Shown: positions 1 to 7,856 of the stretch, in pieces
Layout of the letters: each line of letters begins with the position of its first letter
Numbering within the stretch: position 1 is the stretch's first letter
NCBI RefSeq assembly: GCF_024054555.1
Contig: NZ_JAMXLY010000005.1
Coordinates: forward strand, 1-64,000
Source: Segatella cerevisiae
Lineage (GTDB): Bacteria > Bacteroidota > Bacteroidia > Bacteroidales > Bacteroidaceae
Direction: 5' to 3'
Length of the DNA stretch: 64,000 nucleotides
Program-made: the position numbers and the translations under genes
Notes under the pieces: model-generated
What the model was told of the DNA's origin: nothing
Database searches by the model: none
What the model saw: only the letters and a program-made list of their open reading frames with translations

Positions 1-104
1 TTATTGAAATGATGGAAATCATCAGAATAATCCCGGAAAATACCGGGATCTTTAGAAATCAAAGCCTGGTGGCTGAGAAAACTCCCGTTCTCGCCATCGG
101 CTGA
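1..104 (+). CDS. C-terminal end of an unrecognised protein
   Basis: The frame beginning at base 3 is open from the window edge and ends at the TGA at 102-104, giving about 33 residues that finish with KTPVLAIG. The gene starts outside the window. The stop overlaps the ATG at 104 of the next gene (TGATG), which suggests translational coupling. I do not recognise the fragment and assign no function. Confidence 0.4.
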   Translation, partial: IEMMEIIRIIPENTGIFRNQSLVAEKTPVLAIG

Positions 105-310
105 TGAAAATAAATCAGCGGACCCTAAATATGACAAGTGAGGAATGGTATCATAAAGGAAACCAATATCGAAAGCAGCAAGACTGGCAACATGCTATGA
201 ATTGTTATCTTGAAGCTATAGAATTAGATCCGGAAAGTCCTGCCAAAGACGCAATCAGGATGCTGGATGATATTCTGAACTTTTATTGTAAAGACTACTA
301 CAATCCCTGA
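104..310 (+). CDS. Small tetratricopeptide-repeat protein
   Basis: A 68-residue protein with one recognisable TPR unit: EEWYHKGNQYRKQQDW followed by a second helix AMNCYLEAIELDP. It ends in FYCKDYYNP. The ATG at 104 overlaps the upstream stop. An internal ATG at 131 (MTSEEWYHKG) is an equally good start and leaves a 59-residue protein beginning right before the TPR. It lies about 150 bp before a 2-oxoacid:ferredoxin oxidoreductase operon in the same direction. A link to that enzyme is inferred from position only. TPR units mediate protein-protein contacts; no partner can be named from sequence. Confidence 0.75.
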   Translation: MKINQRTLNMTSEEWYHKGNQYRKQQDWQHAMNCYLEAIELDPESPAKDAIRMLDDILNFYCKDYYNP

Positions 311-459
311 ACAAAATCATTAAACTACAGATCAGTCTATATGATCAGGTCTCCAATATTGCCTTTGTCATCAACGGAAAAGGTAAAAGGTAATCTGCTT
401 TCATTTGTTACGATCTGCTTCAATCGAAAATCAAGCAAACATCTAATAAAGAATAAAAG

Positions 460-693
460 ATGAAAATTAAAGGAGCTATTGTGGTGAATACCGATCGCTG
501 TAAAGGCTGCGCATTATGTGTGCAAACCTGCCCCAACGGTGTTATCGCCATTGCAAAAAAAAGAGTTAACGTACATGGCTATCCTTATGTGGAGCCGCAA
601 CTGGACAAAGATTGCATCGGTTGCTGCAGTTGTGCCATTGTATGTCCGGATGCATGTATCACTGTATACAGGAAAAAAGTGGAGACTTATTAA
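460..693 (+). CDS. korD: 2-oxoacid:ferredoxin oxidoreductase, 4Fe-4S ferredoxin (delta) subunit
   Basis: A 77-residue protein with two classic 4Fe-4S motifs: CKGCALCVQTCP near residues 14-25 and CIGCCSCAIVCP near residues 52-63. This is a 2[4Fe-4S] dicluster ferredoxin fold. It is the first of four genes (ferredoxin, alpha, beta, gamma) that together form a cytoplasmic 2-oxoacid:ferredoxin oxidoreductase. The subunit passes electrons from the thiamine pyrophosphate site to external ferredoxin. The next gene starts 2 bp after its stop, so they are co-transcribed. The substrate (2-oxoglutarate or a branched-chain 2-oxoacid) cannot be decided from this subunit. Confidence 0.9.
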   Translation: MKIKGAIVVNTDRCKGCALCVQTCPNGVIAIAKKRVNVHGYPYVEPQLDKDCIGCCSCAIVCPDACITVYRKKVETY

Positions 694-695
694 TA

Positions 696-1793
696 ATGGA
701 AGAAAAACAAGAAGTAACCCTCATGAAGGGAAACGAGGCATTGGCCCGCGCTGCTATTCGTTGTGGGACAGATGGATTTTTCGGATATCCTATCACACCT
801 CAAAGTGAAATCATCGAAACACTCGCCCTGTTGAAACCTTGGGAAACAACCGGTATGGTTGTCCTTCAAGCCGAAAGTGAAGTGGCAGCCATCAATATGG
901 TCTATGGTGGAGCAGGCTCTGGAAAAAGGGTAATGACGACCTCTTCAAGTCCTGGCATCGCCCTCATGCAGGAAGGTATAGCCTATATGGCAGGAGCCGA
1001 GATACCTGGAGTATTCGTGAATGTACAGCGTGGCGGTCCTGGCTTAGGAACCATCCAACCTTCACAGAGTGACTATTTCCAGGCAACAAGAGGTGGTGGA
1101 AACGGTGACTACAATACCATCGTATTAGCTCCGGCCTCAGTGCAGGAAATGGCAGACTTTGTAGATCTGGCATTTGTACTCGCTTTCCGTTACCGCAATC
1201 CGGCAATGATCCTGAGCGACGGTGTCATCGGGCAAATGATGGAGAAAGTTATTCTGCCTCCTTTCAAAGCCCGTAAAACCGAAGAACAAATTCGAAAGGA
1301 ATGTCCTTGGGCTACGATAGGAAGGACACTTGACAGAAAACCCAATATCCTCACTTCTCTGGAATTGAAACCTGAGATCATGGAGCAGCGCAATCTGTCG
1401 ATGCAAAAGAAATACCAGACCATCAGAGAAAAGGAAGTCAGGTTTGACACCCAGCAGACGGACGATGCGGACTATATCATCGTCGCTTTCGGAAGTGCGG
1501 CTAGAATTGGAGAAAAAGCCATAGAACTCGCCCGTGAGCAAGGCATCAAAGCCGGATTATTCCGCCCTATTACACTTTGGCCTTTCCCTTCAAAACAACT
1601 CTGTAAGGTTGCCGAAGGAAAGAAGGGCATTCTGGTAGCAGAAATCAATGCCGGACAAATGGTGCAAGACGTCAGACTGGCCATCAATGGTGTCCTGCCT
1701 GTAGAACATTTCGGAAGACTGGGAGGAATAGTCCCTGAGCCTGAAGAAATTGTGAATGCCTTGAAAACAAAATTGATTGAAAAGGAAAAATAA
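696..1793 (+). CDS. korA: 2-oxoacid:ferredoxin oxidoreductase alpha subunit (KorA/VorB-like)
   Basis: About 365 residues from the ATG at 696 (MEEKQEVTLMKGNEAL). The frame stays open upstream inside the ferredoxin gene, but that extension is out of frame with the ferredoxin and is not family-like, so I reject it. The N-terminal part has the pyrimidine-binding signature of the POR/KOR family (GYPITPQSEI, then VQAESEVAAINMVYGGAGSGKR). The C-terminal part has the domain II fold (YIIVAFGSAARIGEKAI, AEINAGQMVQDVRLAI). With KorB it builds the thiamine-diphosphate active site that converts a 2-oxoacid plus CoA to acyl-CoA, CO2 and reduced ferredoxin. Related proteins are often labelled VorB (branched-chain) or KorA (2-oxoglutarate); the choice is uncertain. 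Confidence 0.9.
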   Translation: MEEKQEVTLMKGNEALARAAIRCGTDGFFGYPITPQSEIIETLALLKPWETTGMVVLQAESEVAAINMVYGGAGSGKRVMTTSSSPGIALMQEGIAYMAGAEIPGVFVNVQRGGPGLGTIQPSQSDYFQATRGGGNGDYNTIVLAPASVQEMADFVDLAFVLAFRYRNPAMILSDGVIGQMMEKVILPPFKARKTEEQIRKECPWATIGRTLDRKPNILTSLELKPEIMEQRNLSMQKKYQTIREKEVRFDTQQTDDADYIIVAFGSAARIGEKAIELAREQGIKAGLFRPITLWPFPSKQLCKVAEGKKGILVAEINAGQMVQDVRLAINGVLPVEHFGRLGGIVPEPEEIVNALKTKLIEKEK

Positions 1794-1794
1794 T

Positions 1795-2562
1795 ATGGAT
1801 ACATCGATTATATCGCCAGAAAACTTGGTTTACACAAAACCAAAGTTGATGAACGACAACACCATGCACTATTGCCCAGGATGTTCCCACGGAGTCGTGC
1901 ACAAACTCGTTGCCGAAGTCATCGCAGATATGGGCATGGAAGAGAAAACTGTAGGAATATGCCCTGTAGGATGTGCGGTATTTGCTTACCGCTATCTCGA
2001 TATTGACTGGCAGGAAGCTGCTCACGGCAGAGCACCAGCCCTGGCTACTGCAGTGAAAAGACTTTGGCCGGACAGACTGGTCTTCACTTATCAAGGTGAT
2101 GGGGATCTGGCTTGCATCGGTACAGCCGAGACCTTACACGCATTGAACCGTGGAGAAAATATCACCATCGTCTTCATCAATAACGCAATCTACGGAATGA
2201 CAGGAGGACAGATGGCCCCAACCACACTTATAGGACAAAAAACTTCCACGTGCCCTTATGGCAGGGATCCTATTCTGCATGGTTATCCTCTGAAGATCAC
2301 TGAACTGGCTGCCCAATTAGAAGGCACCTGCTATGTCACACGTCAGAGTGTGGAAACTGCCGGAGCCATCATCAAAGCCAAGAGAGCTATCAGGAAAGCA
2401 TTCGAAGCTTCAATGGCCAAAAAAGGTTCTTCCCTTGTAGAGATCGTAAGTACTTGCAGTAGTGGATGGAAACTGAAGCCCGCTGAAGCAAACAAGTGGA
2501 TGGAAGACCACATGTTTCCTTTTTATCCCAAAGGTGATTTGAAAGATACAATAGACAAATAG
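1795..2562 (+). CDS. korB: 2-oxoacid:ferredoxin oxidoreductase beta subunit (TPP-binding)
   Basis: About 255 residues from the ATG at 1795, one base after the KorA stop codon. An in-frame TTG at 1777 would add six residues overlapping KorA and is less likely. The sequence shows the family hallmarks: CPGCSHGVVHKLVAEV near the N-terminus, CPVGCAVF, and the thiamine-diphosphate/Mg motif GDGDLACIGTAE with downstream NNAIYGMTGGQMAPTT. It forms the catalytic core with KorA. The gene is tightly coupled to korA and is followed by an 87-bp spacer carrying a long hairpin before korC. Confidence 0.92.
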   Translation: MDTSIISPENLVYTKPKLMNDNTMHYCPGCSHGVVHKLVAEVIADMGMEEKTVGICPVGCAVFAYRYLDIDWQEAAHGRAPALATAVKRLWPDRLVFTYQGDGDLACIGTAETLHALNRGENITIVFINNAIYGMTGGQMAPTTLIGQKTSTCPYGRDPILHGYPLKITELAAQLEGTCYVTRQSVETAGAIIKAKRAIRKAFEASMAKKGSSLVEIVSTCSSGWKLKPAEANKWMEDHMFPFYPKGDLKDTIDK

Positions 2563-2579
2563 ATATGAATCCCTTAGAT

Positions 2580-2626
2580 ATGGCAAAAGGACTCATTCCA
2601 AGAAAAGGGTGAGTGACTTTTGCCAT
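2580..2626 (+). other. Long hairpin in the korB-korC spacer
   Basis: Outer arms ATGGCAAAAG (2580-2589) and CTTTTGCCAT (2617-2626) pair perfectly. Inner arms ACTCA (2591-2595) and TGAGT (2610-2614) extend the stem with a small bulge, giving about 15-18 base pairs. No U-tract follows, so it is not a simple terminator. It may be an RNA-processing or stability element that sets KorC level relative to KorAB; that role is inference. Confidence 0.55.
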
Positions 2627-2649
2627 CACAAGGATAATTGATAAAGAAA

Positions 2650-3195
2650 ATGAAAAAGGAAATTATTATCAGCGGTTTTGGAGGCCAGGGCGTTCTCTCT
2701 ATGGGTAAGATACTGGCTTATTCAGGATTAATGGAAGGCAAGGAAGTGACTTGGATGCCGGCCTATGGCCCTGAACAAAGAGGAGGAACAGCCAATGTGA
2801 CCGTCATTGTCAGTGACAGTCGGATATCCTCCCCTATTCTCAGTCGTTATGACATCGCCATTGTCCTCAATCAACCGTCTCTGAATAAATTTCAGCCCAA
2901 AGTAAAACCTGGAGGTGTCCTCATCTATGACGGATATGGTATCATCGATCTCCCTTCACGGAAGGATATCAGCGTCTACCGTATTAATGCCATGGATAAA
3001 GCGGCAGAGATGAAGAACGCTCATGTTTTCAACATGGTCGTTCTCGGCGGACTCCTCAAAGTTTGTCCGATGATCACTCCTGACGGACTGCAAAAGGCCT
3101 TGTACAAGACTCTTCCTGAGAGGCATTACAATCTGATCCCGCTCAACATGAAAGCTGTTGAGGCAGGCAAGGAGATCATCACAAAAATGCAATGA
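2650..3195 (+). CDS. korC: 2-oxoacid:ferredoxin oxidoreductase gamma subunit
   Basis: About 181 residues from the ATG at 2650 (MKKEIIISGFGGQGVLSMGK). A TTG at 2638 is a weaker alternative start. The GFGGQGV motif and the following YGPEQRGGTANVTVIVSD segment are the signature of the gamma domain of pyruvate/2-oxoacid:ferredoxin oxidoreductases, which helps bind CoA. It completes the four-subunit set and ends the operon: a perfect 12-bp-stem terminator lies 52 bp after its stop. It acts in the cytoplasm in ferredoxin-linked 2-oxoacid metabolism of anaerobes. Confidence 0.92.
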   Translation: MKKEIIISGFGGQGVLSMGKILAYSGLMEGKEVTWMPAYGPEQRGGTANVTVIVSDSRISSPILSRYDIAIVLNQPSLNKFQPKVKPGGVLIYDGYGIIDLPSRKDISVYRINAMDKAAEMKNAHVFNMVVLGGLLKVCPMITPDGLQKALYKTLPERHYNLIPLNMKAVEAGKEIITKMQ

Positions 3196-3247
3196 CCAGA
3201 AAATGATTTGAAGATCCGGCTAATTGCCGGTTTCATCTGAAATAATC

Positions 3248-3285
3248 AAAGGGTTCACTTTTCGGGAGTGAACCCTTTATTGTTT
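3248..3285 (+). terminator. Intrinsic terminator of the kor operon
   Basis: Arms AAAGGGTTCACT (3248-3259) and AGTGAACCCTTT (3267-3278) pair perfectly over 12 bp around a 7-nt loop. A T-rich tail (ATTGTTTTCTT) follows directly. It sits 52 bp after korC. Confidence 0.9.
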
Positions 3286-3414
3286 TCTTGTCCCAAACCC
3301 TACCGGCTATCACTTCCTTGTCACAGGATAACAATGAGACAAGAACTGAAAAAGGAATGAGACGTCATCCCCTATCGTTTTCCTATAACCTTAATGGATT
3401 ATTGTTTTTTTTCG

Positions 3415-3423
3415 TATCTTTGC
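3415..3423 (+). promoter_or_regulatory. Bacteroidales -7 promoter element
   Basis: TATCTTTGC (3415-3423) matches the TAnnTTTG -7 element of the Bacteroidota primary sigma factor. Transcription would start near 3430 and run into the small membrane protein at 3626 and the CobW-GNAT gene. This leaves a leader of about 195 nt. The 333-bp stretch 3293-3625 holds no convincing gene; a 108-codon open frame there lacks family features. Confidence 0.6.
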
Positions 3424-3625
3424 ATAATGGAAAAAGGATAACGCTTCCAACAGATCGATTTCTGTTCGATCCCGTTCGAACTCCGGGAACTGACCGGACC
3501 AAAGGAATCAAAAAAGAAGGACTAAAATGCAGCAGCAGTATCGGGATTTCCATTGACAAACGAGTAAGTAGTCATTATAATGGCTCAAATTACCCTTATC
3601 ATTTAAACAAATAAATCACCACAAA

Positions 3626-3799
3626 ATGTCAAAAACAACACTCTATCTTACGATTGCCATATTCTTCATCCTCTTCATTGGTTTGGTCTGGTTCGGACTG
3701 AGATCCTATCTGGATATGAAGAAGCACAAGCGTCTTAGTGAACAGGCCCGCAAGGAAAGACTGGAAAAGATGAAGCAAGACCTAAAGAACAGAATATAA
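3626..3799 (+). CDS. Small single-pass membrane protein
   Basis: A 57-residue protein starting MSKTTLYLTIAIFFILF. One hydrophobic helix spans about residues 5-26. A strongly charged amphipathic tail rich in K, R and E (about residues 31-57) follows and probably lies in the cytoplasm as a helix or short coiled coil. The next gene starts 12 bp after its stop, so the pair looks co-transcribed. I do not recognise the family. Its regular reading frame, membrane helix and tight spacing argue that it is real. A role with the CobW-GNAT protein is only positional inference. Confidence 0.7.
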   Translation: MSKTTLYLTIAIFFILFIGLVWFGLRSYLDMKKHKRLSEQARKERLEKMKQDLKNRI

Positions 3800-3811
3800 A
3801 TTTTCTAAAAA

Positions 3812-5512
3812 ATGGAACCTAAGGATAAACAACCTTTAAATCATGAAATCAAGGATATCCCTGTCCTGCTCTTGACAGGATATCTGGGGAGTGGAAAGAC
3901 CACCTTACTCAACCGTATTCTGAAGAATGAACAAGGCATCAAATTTGCCGTCATTGTCAACGATATTGGAGAGGTAAACATCGACGCAGAACTCATTCAG
4001 CATGGAGGAATTGTAGGACAGGACGAGAAGAGCCTCGTTGCCCTGCAGAACGGCTGCATCTGTTGTACACTCAGGATGGACCTCATCCAGCAACTCTGCG
4101 ACATCGCCAATACCGGTCAGTTTGACTATATCGTCATTGAAGCCAGTGGAATATGTGAACCTGCCCCGATTGCTCAGACCATCTGCTCCATTCCTGACTT
4201 TGCCCCTGATCTGATCAAGAAAGGGAAGCCAGTCCTTGACTGCATCGTATCTGTCGTCGATGCTGTCCGGTTGAAGAAAGAATTCGACAATGGGCATGCC
4301 CTGGAGAACAGTCACATCGCCGAAGATGACCTCGAGAACCTGGTCATCCAGCAAATTGAGTTTTGTAATCTCATCCTTCTCAATAAAGCTTCGGAAATCA
4401 GCACTGAAGACCAGAACCTCATCAAGGCGGTCATCCACTCCATCCAGCCTGAAGCAGAGATCATCCCCTGCGATTATTGCGATGTACCAATCTCCCAACT
4501 CATCCATACGCACAAGTTCAATTTTGATAAGGCTGCCAATTCCGCTACATGGATCAAGGCACTGGAGGGCAGCAATGATGAGAATCCTTCATGCGAAACC
4601 CAGCAGACTCAAAACAAATCTGAGGGAGAAAAGGAAGAATATGGCATCACGACCTTTGTGTATCAGCGCCGCCCGGCTTTCAATCTCGGCAAATTTGACG
4701 AATTCATTTCCAGCCGTCTGATGAAAAAAGTGATTCGCTGTAAGGGAATTTGCTGGTTTTATGATGAACCCGACAACTGCTACCTATTCGAACAAGCCGG
4801 ATCACAGATCACCCTCAAAAATGTCGGTCAATGGTATGCGACCATGCCCAAGGAGGAACTCCTGCAACAACTTCAACAGGATGATAACCTGCGCCGGGAC
4901 TGGGATGAGAAATATGGTGACAGAATGATCAAACTCGTCTTTATCGGACAGGACCTTGACCGGAAAGCATTTGAAGGCGCCTTGGATAAATGCATTGAAA
5001 AACCTGAGGACCTCCAGTATACTGTCAGAAAAGCAACGACTGAAGATTGCCAACTTATCCATAATATGGCAGAGCAGGTCTTTCCCAAGACCTATAAAAA
5101 AATCCTTTCACCAGAACAAAACGATTACATGATGGATTGGATGTATTCACTTCCGAACATCTATCGGCAGATGACAGAACAGCAGCATACTTATCTTCTT
5201 CTGTATGTCAAAGGTGAACCTGCAGGATACGTGTCCTTCCAACCGGATGGTAAGAACACCTATCATCTTCAAAAACTCTATGTTCTCCCCAAATACCAAG
5301 GACTTCACTTAGGGGGACAACTCTTCAACGAAGCCTTGAAGTACATCAAGAAAGTAAATCAAGTTCCTTGCCGGGTAGAACTCAATGTCAACCGGTCCAA
5401 TCCAGCCGTCGGATTCTACCTCCACATGGGAATGAAGAAAATCAAAGAGGGAGATTTCCCCATAGGCCACGGCTTCTACATGAATGATTATATCATGGGT
5501 ATCGACATATGA
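3812..5512 (+). CDS. CobW/G3E-family GTPase fused to a GNAT acetyltransferase
   Basis: A 566-residue two-part protein. Residues about 16-260 are a G3E (CobW/YjiA/COG0523) GTPase: Walker A TGYLGSGKTTLL (22-33), the metal-binding CxCC motif CICC (82-85), and an NKAS base-recognition motif near 194. A CobW C-terminal domain follows (about 275-395, starting GITTFVYQRRPAFN). Residues about 402-566 are a GNAT N-acetyltransferase domain (YTVRKATTED; the acetyl-CoA loop region YVLPKYQGLHLGGQLF; VNRSNPAVGFYLHMGM). COG0523 proteins load metal, often zinc, onto client proteins using GTP. The GNAT half transfers an acetyl group from acetyl-CoA. There is one continuous frame and no sign of frameshift. The client and acetyl acceptor are unknown. 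Confidence 0.88.
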   Translation: MEPKDKQPLNHEIKDIPVLLLTGYLGSGKTTLLNRILKNEQGIKFAVIVNDIGEVNIDAELIQHGGIVGQDEKSLVALQNGCICCTLRMDLIQQLCDIANTGQFDYIVIEASGICEPAPIAQTICSIPDFAPDLIKKGKPVLDCIVSVVDAVRLKKEFDNGHALENSHIAEDDLENLVIQQIEFCNLILLNKASEISTEDQNLIKAVIHSIQPEAEIIPCDYCDVPISQLIHTHKFNFDKAANSATWIKALEGSNDENPSCETQQTQNKSEGEKEEYGITTFVYQRRPAFNLGKFDEFISSRLMKKVIRCKGICWFYDEPDNCYLFEQAGSQITLKNVGQWYATMPKEELLQQLQQDDNLRRDWDEKYGDRMIKLVFIGQDLDRKAFEGALDKCIEKPEDLQYTVRKATTEDCQLIHNMAEQVFPKTYKKILSPEQNDYMMDWMYSLPNIYRQMTEQQHTYLLLYVKGEPAGYVSFQPDGKNTYHLQKLYVLPKYQGLHLGGQLFNEALKYIKKVNQVPCRVELNVNRSNPAVGFYLHMGMKKIKEGDFPIGHGFYMNDYIMGIDI

Positions 5513-5519
5513 AAACCGT

Positions 5520-5545
5520 ATAGGCAGTATTCCGTATCTGCCTAT
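5520..5545 (+). terminator. Possible weak terminator hairpin after the CobW-GNAT gene
   Basis: Arms ATAGGCAG (5520-5527) and CTGCCTAT (5538-5545) pair perfectly over 8 bp around a 10-nt loop, 8 bp after the stop codon. The following bases are only moderately T-rich, so termination is uncertain. Confidence 0.4.
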
Positions 5546-5625
5546 TCTCATCAGTAGTCATGCCTTGGACAGAAAGAGATCAATTCGAAAAAAGAGAAAT
5601 ACGGGACTTTTTAATTTAAGGTAAA

Positions 5626-6726
5626 ATGAACAGGAAAACAGTATTGAGCATCCTATTTCTAATAGGATTTATGACGAACAGCGCGTTCGCTCAGTCTTTG
5701 GAAGTTGTAGCACGTATCATGCCCCCGGATCCTGACATGTCAGGCATTGCGGTCACAGGCGGACGTGTTTTTCTCGGATTTCCAAGACATGCGGACAACC
5801 ACAAAGGTTGCGCATTGGCAGAATTGAAAAACGGCAAACTCATTCCTTTTCCAAATAAGGAAATGACTTATCCTTCAAATCGTCCTTACAAAGATTGGTT
5901 GGTTTCTCCTCACGGCATGACAACAGACAGCAAAGGGAATATCTGGGTAGTAGACGATGGAAAACGAGCAGGTATAGACGGCATCCCTGAAGGTGCAGCT
6001 AAAGTTGTTTGCTTTGCGACCAGCGGTAAGGTCTTGGCTTCCATTCCAATCTCGACACCGGTCCTGAGGCAGGACATGCATCTGAACGACCTGCGGGTAG
6101 ACCTGAAACACGGAAAGAAGGGAACAGTCTATATTGCCAATTCTTCTTTCGGGACGACACCGTCGTTGCTGGTCGTAGATATAGCCTCCGGAAAATCCAG
6201 AGAGGTTTTGGAAAATCATTATTCCACAGGTATACAGAAAGGTTATGTCGCATTTCTGGAAGGCGAAGCCAGAGCTTACCACCCAAATAACATTACCTTG
6301 CCCTCAGGAGGTGCCGACGGCATAGCCCTCATAGGCAACAGACTCTTCTGGACTTCCATTACAGGCCGGGGCTTGTACAGCATCTCTACTGATTCCTTAT
6401 CAGATTTCTCAATCTCTGAAGGTGACTTGGAACGTGTCGTTCGCTATGAAGGAGACCGTCCTTCCTGCGACGGACTCGCAGAAGACTCAGATGGAAATAT
6501 TTATTTCTCAGCTTATGAGCAAATGGCACTCGTCAAACGTACACCCGATGGCCAGTTTAAAACGATTGTCCGCGACAAGAGGTTAGGTTGGCCCGACGGA
6601 TTGGCCTGCACTTCTGACGGTTATCTATATGCGACTGTCGGACAGTGGAACAGACTGCCGGGATTCAATGGAGGAAAAGACCTCAGACGCCCACCGTATC
6701 TGGTAGTTCGCGTCAAACTCAAATAG
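5626..6726 (+). CDS. Secreted yellow/major-royal-jelly-like beta-propeller protein
   Basis: A 366-residue protein with a signal peptide (about 1-22, ending NSAFAQ), so it is exported to the periplasm or surface. The mature part matches the MRJP/yellow and SMP-30-like six-bladed propeller pattern: MSGIAVTGGRVFLGFPRH, SPHGMTTDSKGNIWVVDDG, HLNDLRVDLKHGKKGTVYIANS, GADGIALIGNRLFWTSITGRGLYSI and CDGLAEDSDGNIYFSAYEQ. Relatives include insect yellow proteins and bacterial proteins often labelled gluconolactonase-like, without settled substrates. A strong terminator follows, so it is probably a single-gene transcript. I found no clear promoter. Function beyond the fold is not assignable. Confidence 0.8.
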   Translation: MNRKTVLSILFLIGFMTNSAFAQSLEVVARIMPPDPDMSGIAVTGGRVFLGFPRHADNHKGCALAELKNGKLIPFPNKEMTYPSNRPYKDWLVSPHGMTTDSKGNIWVVDDGKRAGIDGIPEGAAKVVCFATSGKVLASIPISTPVLRQDMHLNDLRVDLKHGKKGTVYIANSSFGTTPSLLVVDIASGKSREVLENHYSTGIQKGYVAFLEGEARAYHPNNITLPSGGADGIALIGNRLFWTSITGRGLYSISTDSLSDFSISEGDLERVVRYEGDRPSCDGLAEDSDGNIYFSAYEQMALVKRTPDGQFKTIVRDKRLGWPDGLACTSDGYLYATVGQWNRLPGFNGGKDLRRPPYLVVRVKLK

Positions 6727-6758
6727 AATAGCAAATATTGCAGGATAATTTACTGACG

Positions 6759-6799
6759 GCTGCATGCAAAGGAACAGTTCCTTTCCATGCAGCTTTTTT
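6759..6799 (+). terminator. Intrinsic terminator
   Basis: GCTGCATG (6759-6766) pairs with CATGCAGC (6786-6793). The stem continues through AAAGGAAC / GTTCCTTT with one C-C mismatch. Six T residues follow at 6794-6799. It ends the yellow-like gene transcript. Confidence 0.88.
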
Positions 6800-7092
6800 G
6801 TGTAAAATCCTTTGTGCTCAGTTAAGACCATGATGGTTCTATTGGAAGAGTTATCCTTTTCTTATCAGGTTTGTCATTCATTTAAATGCAATATTCTTTT
6901 TGTGTTTCACCCACATAATGGGATTGAGGTCCATGCAGAGAATCACGAAACCGAATCATTATCAATAGAATATCAAATCCATCAGATATTTAACAGAAAA
7001 AAAGGTTCTCCCGAATAAACTTTCCCGCTTCCATTACGTCAAAGCAAATGAACAAAAAATATATGAACTCTGAATTAAAAAACTCTATCATT
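6800..7092 (+). other. Intergenic stretch without a supported gene
   Basis: This 293-bp AT-rich stretch has a 68-codon open frame (6812-7018) that lacks any family feature, signal peptide or upstream promoter, so I do not call it. It presumably contains the promoter of the DUF4890 gene, but no full TAnnTTTG element is visible. Confidence 0.4.
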
Positions 7093-7548
7093 ATGAAAAA
7101 GTTTCTTTTGACTTTTGCAGCCCTCTTATCCATGACTATGGTTATGGCACAAGGTGAAAACGGCTACGGGCGTAAAGCGCCTCAACAGATGACATCTGAG
7201 GAAATGCTCTCCCAGATGACAAATAAATTGAATCTGAACAAAGAGCAGAAAAACAAAGTTGAAGCTTTGAACAAGGAATACCAAGACTTGTTCCAGAGAC
7301 CTGATTTTGGAAAACTCCAAGGGAGGAACGGCAATGGTTCTTCCGACACAAATGGACGGCCTCAGATGACTGATGAGATGAAAGCTCAAATGAAGGAGCG
7401 CATGTCCAGAAGACAGGACTATGAAAAGAAGTTGAAAGGCATTCTTTCTGACAGCCAATATCAGACTTATCAGCAGATGATGCCTAAGCGTGGCCATGGC
7501 GGCATGGGAGGACACAACCATCAGAGACAATCTCCAGATAATCAATAG
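7093..7548 (+). CDS. Secreted DUF4890-like, Spy/CpxP-like small protein
   Basis: About 151 residues from the ATG at 7093 (MKKFLLTFAALLSMTMVMAQ), which gives a clean signal peptide. The in-frame ATG at 7048 would put 15 polar residues before it. The mature protein is rich in Q, M, K and G and contains the helical segment SQMTNKLNLNKEQKNKVEAL and a later MKERMSRRQDYEKKLKGILS. This resembles Bacteroidota DUF4890 proteins and the LTxxQ pattern of Spy/CpxP periplasmic chaperones. The C-terminus is Gly/His-rich (GHGGMGGHNHQRQ), possibly metal binding. A periplasmic envelope-stress or chaperone role is inference. Confidence 0.7.
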   Translation: MKKFLLTFAALLSMTMVMAQGENGYGRKAPQQMTSEEMLSQMTNKLNLNKEQKNKVEALNKEYQDLFQRPDFGKLQGRNGNGSSDTNGRPQMTDEMKAQMKERMSRRQDYEKKLKGILSDSQYQTYQQMMPKRGHGGMGGHNHQRQSPDNQ

Positions 7549-7670
7549 GTAAAGTTGGCTACCGCTCCTCTTCTATCCCGGCAGTAACCGCAGCGACAGT
7601 GCAAGAGAAATCTTTCAAACGACTCTTACCTGCTTAAAACAGAGGGATACTTCTTAACTTTCTAAATGAA

Positions 7671-7711
7671 ATCAGGAGTGGACTCATCTACAGTCTACTC
7701 CTGATCTTTTT
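7671..7711 (+). terminator. Intrinsic terminator
   Basis: ATCAGGAGT (7671-7679) pairs with ACTCCTGAT (7697-7705), and GACT/AGTC extends it past one mismatch. A run of five T (7707-7711) follows. It ends the DUF4890 transcript about 120 bp downstream of the stop. Confidence 0.85.
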
Positions 7712-7819
7712 ATTTCACCCCAAGCCTCCCTCGAATAACCTGATTTGACTTCACTTGAAATGAAGTCGTGCCCAAAAGTTAAATATTACTTATTCAACCG
7801 TGAATAGGATATATTTTGT

Positions 7820-7827
7820 TACTTTTG
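7820..7827 (+). promoter_or_regulatory. -7 promoter element before the DUF4468 gene
   Basis: TACTTTTG (7820-7827) fits TAnnTTTG. It lies 29 bp before the ATG at 7857, so the leader would be about 23 nt. No clear TTTG -33 element is seen. It probably drives the three-gene group ending with the porin. Confidence 0.6.
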
Positions 7828-7856
7828 TATATTAAAACAATAGATAGTTAAGAATT

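Noticed and set aside
612-695. Longer start for korA inside the ferredoxin gene
   Set aside because: The extra 28 residues are the shifted frame of the ferredoxin gene and do not resemble the KorA N-terminus.
3288-3614. 108-codon open frame on the plus strand
   Set aside because: It covers the kor terminator tail and a promoter, has no family features, and a better small gene lies just downstream.
6812-7018. 68-codon open frame on the plus strand
   Set aside because: No promoter, no signal peptide, no recognisable motif; it sits between a terminator and the DUF4890 gene.
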